Positions 8,610-17,498 of a stretch of 64,000 nucleotides of DNA are shown piece after piece (position 1 is the stretch's first letter; every line of letters begins with the position of its first letter). The translations under genes and the position numbers were made by a program. The DNA comes from PALSA-612 sp963711315. Lineage in GTDB: Bacteria; Actinomycetota; Thermoleophilia; Gaiellales; Gaiellaceae. Below the pieces are notes generated by a model that saw only the letters and a program-made list of their open reading frames with translations, was not told the DNA's origin and did no database searches. The DNA lies in the NCBI GenBank assembly GCA_963711315.1, contig CAVQDQ010000005.1, forward strand, positions 310,001-374,000, given 5' to 3'.

Positions 8610-9743
8610 ATGCCCGACGTGCTCATCTACGGCGACACGCTGCGCTCGCCAGAGCTGCGCCACGAGGTCGCCGTGCCCATTCCCGACTCGTTCCTCTATG
8701 CGGAGCGGAACGGGAGGCGAGTGGTGGCCATCCACTCGCTCGAGGTGCCGCGCGTGCGCGGGATCGGCCTGGACGTGCTGTCGTGGGACGAGCTGGGCTG
8801 GGAGGAGCTGCTCGACCAGGGCATCTTGCGAGATGAGCTCTATCTCCACGTGGCCGAGCGTGCTTGCCGCTCGCTCGGGGTCGAGAGCGCGGTCGTCCCG
8901 CCCGGGTTCCCCGTCGAGCTCGCCGACCATCTGCGCGGGGCGGGTCTCGAGCTGAAGGTCGACCGCGATGCGTTCACGCAGCGCAGGCGCGTGAAGAGCG
9001 AGGCCGAGCTCGCGGGCATCCGCCGCGCGCAGCGTGCGGCAGAGGCGGCGATGGACGCGGCGCGCGGTCTTCTGCGCTCAGCCGACGCGAGCGGTGACGT
9101 GCTGATGCTCGACGGCGAGCCGCTCACGTGCGAGCGCGTGAAGCAGGAGATCGGCGAGGTGTTCACGGCCCATGACATGGCTGCCGACGAGCTGATCGTC
9201 TCCCACGGCGGGCAAAGCGCGATCGGTCACGACATGGGCTCGGGGCCAATCTCGCCGGGCGAGCCGATCGTCATCGACCTCTGGCCGAGGGACCGGGAGA
9301 CCGGCTGCCACGCGGACATGACACGCACGTTTTGCGTGGGCGAGCCGCCGGAGGAGCTGGTCGAGTACCACCGTCTCGTCAAGCAGGCCCTCGACGAGGC
9401 GATCGCCGGCGTGCGCGGCGGTGCGTCCGGCCACGACCTTTACCGTGCGACGTGCGGGCTGTTCTCCGAGCACGGCTACAAGACGCTGCTCACGAAGGAT
9501 CTCGGAGAGACGCTCGAGGAGGGCTTCTTCCACGGCCTCGGACACGGAGTGGGGCTGGAGGTGCACGAGGACCCCGGCATGGGGCTCGCGCCCGCGGCGC
9601 CGCTCGTCGCCGGTGACGTAGTGACCGTGGAGCCGGGCCTCTACCGGCCCGGCTTCGGCGGCTGCCGCCTCGAGGACCTCGTGCTCGTCACGGAAAACGG
9701 TTGCGAGAACCTCACGGATTACCCCTACGACTTGGCGCCGTGA
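8610..9743 (+). CDS. M24-family aminopeptidase P/Xaa-Pro dipeptidase-like protein
   Basis: This is a pita-bread-fold metallopeptidase, about 377 residues, with an N-terminal creatinase-like domain and a C-terminal catalytic domain. All five metal ligands are visible: Asp in IVIDLWPRD, Asp in CHADMTRTF, His in GLGHGVGLEVHED, Glu in TVEPGLY and Glu in RLEDLVLV. It should cleave X-Pro dipeptides or related substrates in the cytoplasm. ATG at 8610 is preferred over TTG at 8601 because TAGCAT (8596-8601) sits 8 bases before it. The stop overlaps the GTG of the next gene. Confidence 0.9.
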   Translation: MPDVLIYGDTLRSPELRHEVAVPIPDSFLYAERNGRRVVAIHSLEVPRVRGIGLDVLSWDELGWEELLDQGILRDELYLHVAERACRSLGVESAVVPPGFPVELADHLRGAGLELKVDRDAFTQRRRVKSEAELAGIRRAQRAAEAAMDAARGLLRSADASGDVLMLDGEPLTCERVKQEIGEVFTAHDMAADELIVSHGGQSAIGHDMGSGPISPGEPIVIDLWPRDRETGCHADMTRTFCVGEPPEELVEYHRLVKQALDEAIAGVRGGASGHDLYRATCGLFSEHGYKTLLTKDLGETLEEGFFHGLGHGVGLEVHEDPGMGLAPAAPLVAGDVVTVEPGLYRPGFGGCRLEDLVLVTENGCENLTDYPYDLAP

Positions 9744-10702
9744 CGTGGCGACTCGTCATCCTGACGGCGATCGCGGCACTCGCGGCAGCCGGCGCGGCCG
9801 CGGCCGGCGACTCGGGCTCGACGGCGAAGAGCGCGACCTTCCGCGACGCCGTCGGTGAACAAGGCCCCGACATCGAGACGGTCGTCGTCTCGAACGACGC
9901 CAACGGGGGACTCACCTTCCGCGTAGACATTCCCGGCTATCCGAGCATCACCGAGGACCTGCGCATCCGAGTGTGGCTCGACACCGACGTCAATGCCAAC
10001 ACGGGTCTGGGGGTCGAAGGGGTACGCGGAGCCGACTACTTCATACTGCTCGACCGCTGGGAGCTCGGTCTCGGTGAGGTCGCGCTCTTCACCTGCTCGG
10101 GCTCCACATGCAGCGGCGGCAAAGCCTTGCCCACTGGCTCTGGAACATCACTTCGCTTCTCATACCGAGGCGGCGTCGCAACCTTCACGGTCGACTCGGC
10201 CGATCTGGGGGTTCTCAGCCTCGAGCGCCTGAGGTTCTCGATCGAAGCGTGGACCGGCATCGGCTTCGACCCGATCGCCAAGCGCTACGACTTCACGAAC
10301 GCCCATCCCGATTTCGCTCCAGACGGCGCGGGGCGGTGGCTGGGCTTTCCGAGCGCTCAGGGCGAAGACTTCTGGACCTTCGATGCCAGCGCCTTGCTCG
10401 TGAGGAGCTTCTCCGCCCAGCCTGCCAAGCCACGAGCCGGCCGACAGTTCGCGGTTCGTCTTGCGCTCGTCGCGACGGAGACCGGGGCACCGGTGACGAG
10501 CGGGTCCGTCTCGTGCTCGATGAAGGTCGCGGGCGAGCCGCTCCGCCCGCGGTCGCGAGGCTTCGTCGGCACGCGCGCCGTCTGCGCGTACGCGATTCCG
10601 ACGAACGCACGCGGGCGGCCGTTCCAGAGCACGATCTCCGTGACCTTCGGCGGCGAGAAGATCACTCGTTCCCTCTCCGGCCGGGTACTGGCCGCTCGTT
10701 AG
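9740..10702 (+). CDS. Secreted protein of unknown function
   Basis: It has about 320 residues from GTG 9740, which overlaps the peptidase stop (GTGA). The N-terminus is a clear signal peptide (TWRLVILTAIAALAAAGAAAA with likely cleavage near AAG). The mature part is beta-rich and resembles surface-layer or DOMON-like beta-sandwich proteins in its pattern LRIRVWLDTDVNANTG, which looks like a calcium- or ligand-binding loop, but no family can be named. The C-terminal 90 residues form an Ig-like segment with two cysteines. Role unknown. Confidence 0.72.
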   Translation: MTWRLVILTAIAALAAAGAAAAGDSGSTAKSATFRDAVGEQGPDIETVVVSNDANGGLTFRVDIPGYPSITEDLRIRVWLDTDVNANTGLGVEGVRGADYFILLDRWELGLGEVALFTCSGSTCSGGKALPTGSGTSLRFSYRGGVATFTVDSADLGVLSLERLRFSIEAWTGIGFDPIAKRYDFTNAHPDFAPDGAGRWLGFPSAQGEDFWTFDASALLVRSFSAQPAKPRAGRQFAVRLALVATETGAPVTSGSVSCSMKVAGEPLRPRSRGFVGTRAVCAYAIPTNARGRPFQSTISVTFGGEKITRSLSGRVLAAR

Positions 10703-10712
10703 GATCGCGCGC

Positions 10713-12668
10713 ATGAACGAGGCCATCGAGACCCTGCTCGCCGAGGAGCGGCGCTACCCGCCGCCGCCCGAGTTCGCAGCACAGGCCAACGCGCAGCCCG
10801 AGATCTACGACATCCCGTTCGAGGAGTTCTGGGCCCGCGAGGCACGTGAGCGCGTGACCTGGTTCGAGGACTTCCACACGGTGCTCGAGTGGGAAGCCCC
10901 GTATGCCAGGTGGTTCGGCGGCGGCACGCTCAACGTCTGCTTCAACTGCCTCGACCGGCATGTCGAGGCAGGCAAGGGCGATAAGGTCGCGTTCTTCTTC
11001 GAGGGCGAGCCAGAGGGCGATCGCGCCTCGATCACGTATCAGGCGCTGCTCGACGAGGTCGTCCGCGTGGCGAATGGGCTGAAGGCGCTCGGCGTCATGA
11101 AGGGCACGCCGGTCGGCATCTACATGGGCATGGGGCCGGGCCTGCCGGTGGCCATGCTCGCGTGCGCGCGGCTCGGCGCACCGCACACGGTCGTCTTCGG
11201 CGGCTTCTCGGCGGACTCGCTGGCAGGGCGGCTCAACGACATGAAGTGCGAGGTGCTGATCACCCAGGACGAGGGGTGGCGCCGCGGCCAGACGGTGCCG
11301 CTCAAGGCGAATGTCGACGAGGCGCTCGAGTCATGCCCGACGGTGAAGACGGTCGTCGTCGGCCAGCGCACGATGGCCGACGTGCCCATGGTCGAAGGCC
11401 GCGACATCTCGTGGCGCGAGCTCACCGACGGTCAGTCTGCCGACCCGGCCACGTGCGCCTGCGAGCCGATGGAAGCCGAGGACCTGCTCTATCTGCTCTA
11501 TACGAGCGGCACCACGGCCAAGCCGAAGGGCATCGTGCACACGACGGGCGGCTACCTCGTCGGCGTCGCCACGACGCACCATTACATCTTCGACCTGAAG
11601 GCCGACGAGGACGTCTACTGGTGTGCCGCCGACGTCGGGTGGGTGACCGGGCACAGCTACATCGTCTACGGGCCGCTCTGCAACGGCGCGACGAGCGTGC
11701 TCTACGAGGGCACGCCCGACTTCCCCGACCGCGACCGCTGGTGGGACATCGTCGAGCGCTACGGCGTGACGATCCTCTACACCGCGCCGACGGCCATCCG
11801 CGCGCACATGAAGTGGGGCCCGGAGCACGCGCAGAAGCACGACCTCTCGGCGCTGCGGCTACTGGGCTCGGTCGGCGAGCCGATCAACCCCGAAGCGTGG
11901 ATGTGGTACCACGAGCACATCGGCGGCGGCCGCTGCCCCATCGTCGACACGTGGTGGCAGACGGAGACGGGGATGATCATGATCACGCCGCTGCCGGGGA
12001 TCACGACGACGAAGCCGGGCTCGGCGACCAAGCCGTTCCCCGGCGTGGACGCGGCCGTCTTCGACGACGAAGGAAACGAGGTCGGCCCGGGCGGGGGCGG
12101 CTACCTCGTCCTGCGCCGGCCATGGCCGGCGATGCTGCGCGGGATCTACGGCGACCACGAGCGGTACGTGGAGACGTACTGGAGCCGCTACCCGGGCGTC
12201 TACTTCGCCGGCGACGGCGCGCGCATCGACGCGGACGGCGACTTCTGGCTGCTGGGTCGTGTGGACGACGTGATGAACGTCTCGGGCCACAGAATCTCGA
12301 CGATCGAGGTCGAGTCGGCGCTCGTCGACCATCACGCTGTCGCGGAGGCGGCCGTCTGCGGACGCAACGACCAGCTCACAGGCCAGGCCATCGTCGCCTT
12401 CGTGACGCTCAAAGGCGGCGACGAAGGCTCGGTCGAGATGCTCGACGAGTTGCGTGACCACGTCTCCAAGGTGATCGGGCCGATCGCGAAGCCCGCCAAC
12501 ATCCTTTTTACGCCGGAGCTGCCGAAGACGCGCTCGGGGAAGATCATGCGGCGGCTGTTGCGCGACGTGGCCGAGAACAGGCCGCTCGGCGACACGACGA
12601 CGCTCGCGGATCCCGCAGTTTGCGAAGAGATTCGCGAGCGCGCGGGATCCGACGCCCGCGACGAGTGA
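10713..12668 (+). CDS. acsA: Acetyl-CoA synthetase (AMP-forming)
   Basis: It converts acetate, ATP and CoA to acetyl-CoA in the cytoplasm. The length of 651 residues is standard. Visible motifs are the P-loop LYTSGTTAKPKGIVHTTGGY, the adenylate motif DTWWQTETG, the hinge GRVDDVMNVSGHR and the C-terminal catalytic lysine in LPKTRSGKIMRRL, the usual target of regulatory acetylation. -10 box TAGGAT (10700-10705) is 7 bases before the ATG, so it has its own leaderless promoter. A second, divergent homologue lies at 25618-27498. Confidence 0.95.
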   Translation: MNEAIETLLAEERRYPPPPEFAAQANAQPEIYDIPFEEFWAREARERVTWFEDFHTVLEWEAPYARWFGGGTLNVCFNCLDRHVEAGKGDKVAFFFEGEPEGDRASITYQALLDEVVRVANGLKALGVMKGTPVGIYMGMGPGLPVAMLACARLGAPHTVVFGGFSADSLAGRLNDMKCEVLITQDEGWRRGQTVPLKANVDEALESCPTVKTVVVGQRTMADVPMVEGRDISWRELTDGQSADPATCACEPMEAEDLLYLLYTSGTTAKPKGIVHTTGGYLVGVATTHHYIFDLKADEDVYWCAADVGWVTGHSYIVYGPLCNGATSVLYEGTPDFPDRDRWWDIVERYGVTILYTAPTAIRAHMKWGPEHAQKHDLSALRLLGSVGEPINPEAWMWYHEHIGGGRCPIVDTWWQTETGMIMITPLPGITTTKPGSATKPFPGVDAAVFDDEGNEVGPGGGGYLVLRRPWPAMLRGIYGDHERYVETYWSRYPGVYFAGDGARIDADGDFWLLGRVDDVMNVSGHRISTIEVESALVDHHAVAEAAVCGRNDQLTGQAIVAFVTLKGGDEGSVEMLDELRDHVSKVIGPIAKPANILFTPELPKTRSGKIMRRLLRDVAENRPLGDTTTLADPAVCEEIRERAGSDARDE

Positions 12669-12690
12669 TCTGAGGCGCTAGGGTCGAGGC

Positions 12691-15417
12691 GTGGGTCGCC
12701 TCCGCCTGCTCGCCGCAGTCGTGGCGCTGCTCTCAGCCACGCCGGCACTTGCAGGAGAGCCGCCGAACCAGAACGACCCGTGCTCGCGCGACGGGCGAAA
12801 CGTCTGCGGCACGACCGGCGTCGGCTTCTACGACACGTACCGCTACGGGGTGCGCTGGTTCGGCGATTACCGCGGCGCGGTGGTGGATGTCGCGCGCACC
12901 TTCTGCATCGATCTTCGCTTCTGGTACCCGTCGAAGGCGATGAGGTTCGCGCTCGTCGAGCCGGACCAGCTGCGGAACCGTGACGGTGACCTGGTGACGT
13001 TCGAACGCCAGCGGCGGATGGCGTACGCGACGTGGACGTTCGGGCGGACGAACAGCGCGAACCAGCAGGCTGCGGTGATGCTCTACGTCCACTCCCAGAT
13101 GGTTGACGCCGCGCCGGGAGAGGTCGACCCAGGTGCTTTCAGGTCGGCCGTGCGCTCGATCTTCGAACGGGTCGCGCGCGACTCGGAGCGCCTGCACGGC
13201 CCGTACCGCGTTGTCATTGGCGGCCTCCCGAGTCGCATGGCCGTCGGCACGAAGGAGACCGTCACGATCCGTGTCCTCGCCGAGTCGGGTGCTGCCGTCC
13301 CGAACGCCAGGCTTGGCCTCTCCGGAAGCGGGCTGGCCGGGGTGCCCGGCAGCGTCGAAACCGACGATAGCGGCATCGCGCGCGTGGAGCTGACGGCGGC
13401 GGACGCGGGTGAGCTCACGCTGACGGCGCGAAGCGAGCCGCTCGCGTCGACCTTGCCCGCGTACTACTTCCCGAGCACGCCCGTCGGCGCTCGCAACGGC
13501 CAGCGTCTCCTAGCGCCGGACTCGCAGCGCGTCACCGGCGAGTCCTCGGTCACGGTCGGCAAAGTGCGGCTCACCGCATCGACGGTCGCGAGGCCGGGCG
13601 AGGTGCTCGTCGGCCAGCCGGCGCGTGACATGGTCACGCTTGCGGGGGCGCTGCCGAGCTACCGCGGCCTCGTCCGGGCGGCCCTCTACGGGCCGTTCCG
13701 TAGCGCGGCCGACGTCGTCTGCAGCGGGGAGCCCGTTTGGCGGGGGACGTTCCGGGTCAGCGGCCCCGGCACGTACCCGACGGAGGCCGTGCGACTGGCC
13801 AAGCCCGGCCTGTACGCCTACCAGGAGGTGATCCCGGCGGACGGCGACCATGTCGGCTTGACGACGCCCTGCAACGTCCCGTCGGAACGGGTGCGCGTCG
13901 AGGTGCAGCCGCGAGTGACCACGGTCGTCAGCGCGCAGCGTGCCGCGCCCGGCGCATCGATCTTCGACCGCGTCCGGGTGAATGGGCTTGCGGGCGAGAG
14001 TGTGACCGTGAAGGCCGCGCTGTACGGCCCGTTCGCAGCACCCGACGTCATCAGGTGCAACACGAAAGCGATCTGGACGGGGACGATCGCCGTGTCGGCG
14101 GACGGGCAGTATCAGACCGAGCCCGTGACCCTCGAGACGGCGGGCGTCTACTCGTACCGCGAGTGGATCGACGAAGGCGGGTTCGTACGGGCGGCGAGCA
14201 CCAAGTGCGCGGAAGTCCCAGAGACGACAGTCGTCGTTGCATCGCCGCAAGTGCGCACGAAGATCAGCGACCAGACCACGCGGCCGGGTGCGCGGATCAC
14301 GGACAAGGTAATCGTCGAGGGCCTCGGCGCTCTCGACGTCACCGTCAAGGTCGCACTTTTTGGACCGTTCGCGTCGAAGTCCGCCATCCGCTGCACCGGG
14401 AAGCCATACTGGCGGGGCACGTTCTCAGCCCGCAGTGACGGCACGTACACGACGCAGCCGGTCGAGATCGACAGTGTCGGCTACTACACGTACCGAGAGA
14501 CGATCGCCCGCAGCGTTGCCAACAACGGGACGGTCACGGAGTGCGCCGATGTGGCCGAGACGACGCTTGCCACGGCACAGCCGGCGGTGACGACCGTCGT
14601 CTCCGATTACGTCGTCCAGCCCGGGTCCGCCATCTACGACACCATCAGCGTCAGCGGCCTCGGCGAGACCCCCGTGAGGATCGGCGTGGAGCTCTTCGGC
14701 CCGTTCGCCGCGCAGGCGGAGATCACGTGTACCGGGACGCCGTACTGGCAGGGGATCGCGTACGCGAAGGGCGACGGACAGGTGCGGTCCGCGAGCGTGC
14801 GACTCGCGAAGGCCGGCTTCTACACCTATCGCGAACGTGTACTGGAGGCGCCGCACGTCGCCGAGACGGAGACGAAGTGCGCGCTCGTGGCTGAGACCGC
14901 GCTTGCGGCTCCGGCGATCAACACCGGCCGCAGCAAGGGCGGAGCAGCGAAGAAGATGGCCGCGCCAGATCCCGCTGCGCCGACGCGGGTCACGATCCGC
15001 TCGCTCGGCATCGATGCTCCCGTATTTGCGGCCGGCATCAACGTCGCCAAGGGCGAGCTCGACGCGAGCCCCGACATCCGCCACACGTCCTGGTGGAGTG
15101 ACGGCGCCACTCCGGGCTCGAAGGCCGGAACGGTGCTGATCGCCGGGCACGTCGACTCGGCAGCCCTCGGCCCTGGCGCGTTCTTCCGGCTCAAGGACGC
15201 TCGGGTGGGCGATCGGATCACCGTCACTTCGCGCAGCGGCGCGCGGCACACGTATCGCGTCGCGTCGGTGCGGACGATGCCGAAGGCCCAGCTGCCCACT
15301 GATATCTACTCGACGCGTGGCCCGCGCCGGCTCGCCCTCGTCACCTGTGGCGGGCCGTTCATCGAGGCCCGCGGTCACTACCGCGACAACGTCGTCGTCA
15401 TCGCGGTTCCCGTCTAG
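12691..15417 (+). CDS. Secreted multi-repeat surface protein with C-terminal class F-type sortase domain
   Basis: This 908-residue protein starts with a signal peptide (cleavage near ALA-GE, residue 22). Residues 25-170 contain TFCIDL (Cys 72) and NQQAAVMLYVHSQM (Gln 125/126), reminiscent of thioester adhesin domains, although that is tentative. A carboxypeptidase-like beta domain follows at about residues 175-275. Four repeats of about 112 residues occupy about 291-742, each with xYGPF, a cysteine pair, W-x-GT and YxYRE. Residues 763-908 are a sortase with His 820 (AGHVDS), Cys 886 (LVTCGG) and Arg 898 (HYRDN). TAGGGT (12679-12684) is 6 bases before the GTG. A sortase fused to its own adhesin-like repeats is unusual. 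Confidence 0.85.
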   Translation: MGRLRLLAAVVALLSATPALAGEPPNQNDPCSRDGRNVCGTTGVGFYDTYRYGVRWFGDYRGAVVDVARTFCIDLRFWYPSKAMRFALVEPDQLRNRDGDLVTFERQRRMAYATWTFGRTNSANQQAAVMLYVHSQMVDAAPGEVDPGAFRSAVRSIFERVARDSERLHGPYRVVIGGLPSRMAVGTKETVTIRVLAESGAAVPNARLGLSGSGLAGVPGSVETDDSGIARVELTAADAGELTLTARSEPLASTLPAYYFPSTPVGARNGQRLLAPDSQRVTGESSVTVGKVRLTASTVARPGEVLVGQPARDMVTLAGALPSYRGLVRAALYGPFRSAADVVCSGEPVWRGTFRVSGPGTYPTEAVRLAKPGLYAYQEVIPADGDHVGLTTPCNVPSERVRVEVQPRVTTVVSAQRAAPGASIFDRVRVNGLAGESVTVKAALYGPFAAPDVIRCNTKAIWTGTIAVSADGQYQTEPVTLETAGVYSYREWIDEGGFVRAASTKCAEVPETTVVVASPQVRTKISDQTTRPGARITDKVIVEGLGALDVTVKVALFGPFASKSAIRCTGKPYWRGTFSARSDGTYTTQPVEIDSVGYYTYRETIARSVANNGTVTECADVAETTLATAQPAVTTVVSDYVVQPGSAIYDTISVSGLGETPVRIGVELFGPFAAQAEITCTGTPYWQGIAYAKGDGQVRSASVRLAKAGFYTYRERVLEAPHVAETETKCALVAETALAAPAINTGRSKGGAAKKMAAPDPAAPTRVTIRSLGIDAPVFAAGINVAKGELDASPDIRHTSWWSDGATPGSKAGTVLIAGHVDSAALGPGAFFRLKDARVGDRITVTSRSGARHTYRVASVRTMPKAQLPTDIYSTRGPRRLALVTCGGPFIEARGHYRDNVVVIAVPV
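13561..14916 (+). repeat. Four tandem protein-coding repeats of about 336 bp
   Basis: Repeat boundaries fall at 13561, 13909, 14245 and 14581. The last three are spaced exactly 336 bp (112 residues) apart and begin PRVTTVVS, PQVRTKIS and PAVTTVVS. Each contains (L/F)YGPF, I-R/T-C, W-x-GT, a G-x-Y/Q run and a final Y-x-YRE with a closing cysteine and ETT. They match the VaFE-like adhesin repeats of actinobacterial surface proteins. Divergence between copies is high, so duplication is old. Confidence 0.85.
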
Positions 15418-15556
15418 CGTCTGGAGCGAAGACGCTCGAGCACTCGCCGGGCGAGCGCCTAGCCCCGGCGGCAGCCCGTTACAGAACGTATCCGGCGTGA
15501 TCATGGAGCCCTAACAGGTCTCGCCTAGCTTGCGCCGGTCGAGCGATCGGAGAGCG

Positions 15557-16398
15557 ATGCGGATGATCGTCGCAGCATGTTTCGTAGTGGTGCTGGCGTC
15601 CGCATTTCTCATTACCCCCGGTGCAAGCGCGTCGTTCTCGGGGCGGAATGGGCGCATCGCGTACGTCGCCAACGGTGCGAAGAATGTGAGCCACCTCTTC
15701 ACCATCGACGCCAGCGGCGGTCGGCCGAAGAGGCTCACCACCGGCGCCCTCTTCGAACGGTCGCCTGCCTGGTCGCCGGGTGGAAAGCGGATCGCCTTCT
15801 CCCGCTACGACCGGACGTACGGGATCTACGTAATGCGTAGCGACGGCACTGGTGTGACGAGGCTCACGAGCCCCCGGGCGCTAACGACCTGTTCCCGAGT
15901 TGGTCGCCGTCCGGCCGGCGGATCGCCTTCGTCCGGGCGCCGGCCAACTCGAAGGGCTATCTCGCCGGGAACGTCTTCGTCATCAATGCGGATGGCACGA
16001 GGCTCCGCCGGCTCCCGATCGAGCCGGGCGAGTACTCGAATCTGACCTGGTCTCCGGATGGGTCGCGCTTCGCGTATACGAGGCAGCGCTACCTCTATGC
16101 CATGCAGTCGGACGGCTCGGACGTGAGTCGCATGCTGCCGTCGCTCACGGACGTGACGGGCTTCTCGTGGTCGCCAGACGGGAAGAGGATCGCGGCTGCG
16201 GAAGACCTCTACCCGAGACACGAGATCGACGTCGTCAACGTGGACGGCACGGGAGCGGCCGTGCTCGTCCCCGATGTCAGGGCCGCCGACCTTGCGTGGT
16301 CGCCGGACGGTCGCCGGATCGCCTTCCGTACACCGGACTTCCGGATCGCCGTGGCAACGATCGGCACAGGGGAACTGTCAGTGCTCGAGTCGGGCTGA
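15557..16398 (+). CDS. Secreted TolB/PD40-type beta-propeller protein (one frameshift)
   Basis: This is an exported WD40-like (PD40) repeat protein, 280 residues when one missing base near 15871-15878 is restored. The signal peptide MRMIVAACFVVVLASAFLI is followed by repeats of the form SPAWSPGGKRIAFSR, FPSWSPSGRRIAFVR, NLTWSPDGSRFAYTR, GFSWSPDGKRIAAAE and DLAWSPDGRRIAFRT, about five blades. Proteins of this type line the periplasm or cell surface and often bind other proteins; the function is unknown. ATG 15557 has GGAGAG upstream, one of the few Shine-Dalgarno-led starts here. Its end overlaps the convergent hydrolase gene by about 20 bases. Confidence 0.85.
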
Positions 16399-17382
16399 CA
16401 GGCGATCGAGGGCGCGCCGCGCCACGCGGCCGGCGAGCACGTCGGATGCCGTGCCCACGCCTGAGCCGTGCGTCATGACCGCCACCGTGAACACGCCGCC
16501 TCTCCAGTAGACGAGCCCGGCGTCGTGCCTGGCCGTCGTGATCCAGCCTGCCTTGTGCAGCGAGGTCGCACGGCCTCCGAGGAAGCGGTCGAGCTTTCCC
16601 CGGTCCGTGACGTGTGCCAGCAGGTAGAGGAGGTAGCGCGCGTCCTCTGCGGTGAAACCGGATTGCTGCCTCGCCAGCCGGCCCTTGCCGGCCGCGGCGA
16701 GGTGGACGTATGCGAAGAGCTGCGCTAGGTCGTACGCGCTCGTGTGTTTGCCGACTCCGTAGTACGGCGATTCGTCGGCGCGCAGCGGGATTGGCAGTCG
16801 TCTGGCGAGCGTCCCCGGGACGTAGCCGCCGTACATCTCCGAGTCGTCGAGCCCGAGCCCGCGCATGAGCGAGTTGACGCGCAGGCTGCCCCCGCTGGTG
16901 GAGCCGCCGAAGAGCACTTCCAGCGCGTTCGCCGCCACGTTGTCCGAGTAGACGATCGCGCGGCGTAGCAGCGTGTCTGCGTACGAGCCAGGCAAGGGCT
17001 TTGCTGGGAGCGAGCGGAGAGTCTCGACCGCGATGCCGAGCTTCAGCGTCGAGGCGGCCGGGAAGTGCGCACGGGCGTTCCAGGCCGCGCCTGCCCCTGT
17101 GGTCAGGTCTCGGACGTAGACGGCGCTCGCGCCGGGAAAGGCACGGACGAGCGGGACGATTCGCCGCGCCAGCGCGGCGTCGACGTGCGCAAGCGTCCCG
17201 CGAGGGCGTGCGCGCTGCGGCAATCCGGAGACATGCCGGACCGAGGCGCTACTCCGACGTCCGAGGACGGTCGTGGCCGTAACCCGCACGGTGACGTCGC
17301 GACGCGGAAGCGGCACGCTGACGTCGAAGCGCCGCCCGCGCAGGTGGTGCGTTGCGACGACTCTGCCGCCCGCCCTGATCAC
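16378..17382 (-). CDS. Class A beta-lactamase-like serine hydrolase (start uncertain)
   Basis: This serine beta-lactamase/transpeptidase-fold protein has the S-x-x-K motif AASTLKLGI, the SDN motif YSDNVAAN and HKAGW in place of the KTG triad. The KAG variant and secreted context leave open beta-lactamase or a cell-wall peptidase. An N-terminal beta-rich domain precedes the catalytic domain. GTG 17382 is the first standard start, but the frame is open upstream to the M16 gene and encodes LIAAAPAPPPLPPPVLRAP, which looks like a secretion or linker segment. The true start may therefore be a rare codon near 17504, or be hidden by an indel. Confidence 0.8.
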   Translation of the reverse strand: MIRAGGRVVATHHLRGRRFDVSVPLPRRDVTVRVTATTVLGRRSSASVRHVSGLPQRARPRGTLAHVDAALARRIVPLVRAFPGASAVYVRDLTTGAGAAWNARAHFPAASTLKLGIAVETLRSLPAKPLPGSYADTLLRRAIVYSDNVAANALEVLFGGSTSGGSLRVNSLMRGLGLDDSEMYGGYVPGTLARRLPIPLRADESPYYGVGKHTSAYDLAQLFAYVHLAAAGKGRLARQQSGFTAEDARYLLYLLAHVTDRGKLDRFLGGRATSLHKAGWITTARHDAGLVYWRGGVFTVAVMTHGSGVGTASDVLAGRVARRALDRLSARLEH

Positions 17383-17498
17383 GATCAGCTTCGTGTACCG
17401 CGGCGCCGTCCCTGAGACTCGTCCGAACGAGACCTCGTACGGCGCGGGCGCGCGGAGGACGGGTGGAGGTAGGGGAGGCGGGGCGGGAGCGGCGGCGA

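Noticed and set aside
11162..12457. Long arginine-rich plus-strand frame within acsA
   Set aside because: It is a GC-bias shadow in the +1 frame of acetyl-CoA synthetase, with no motif of its own.
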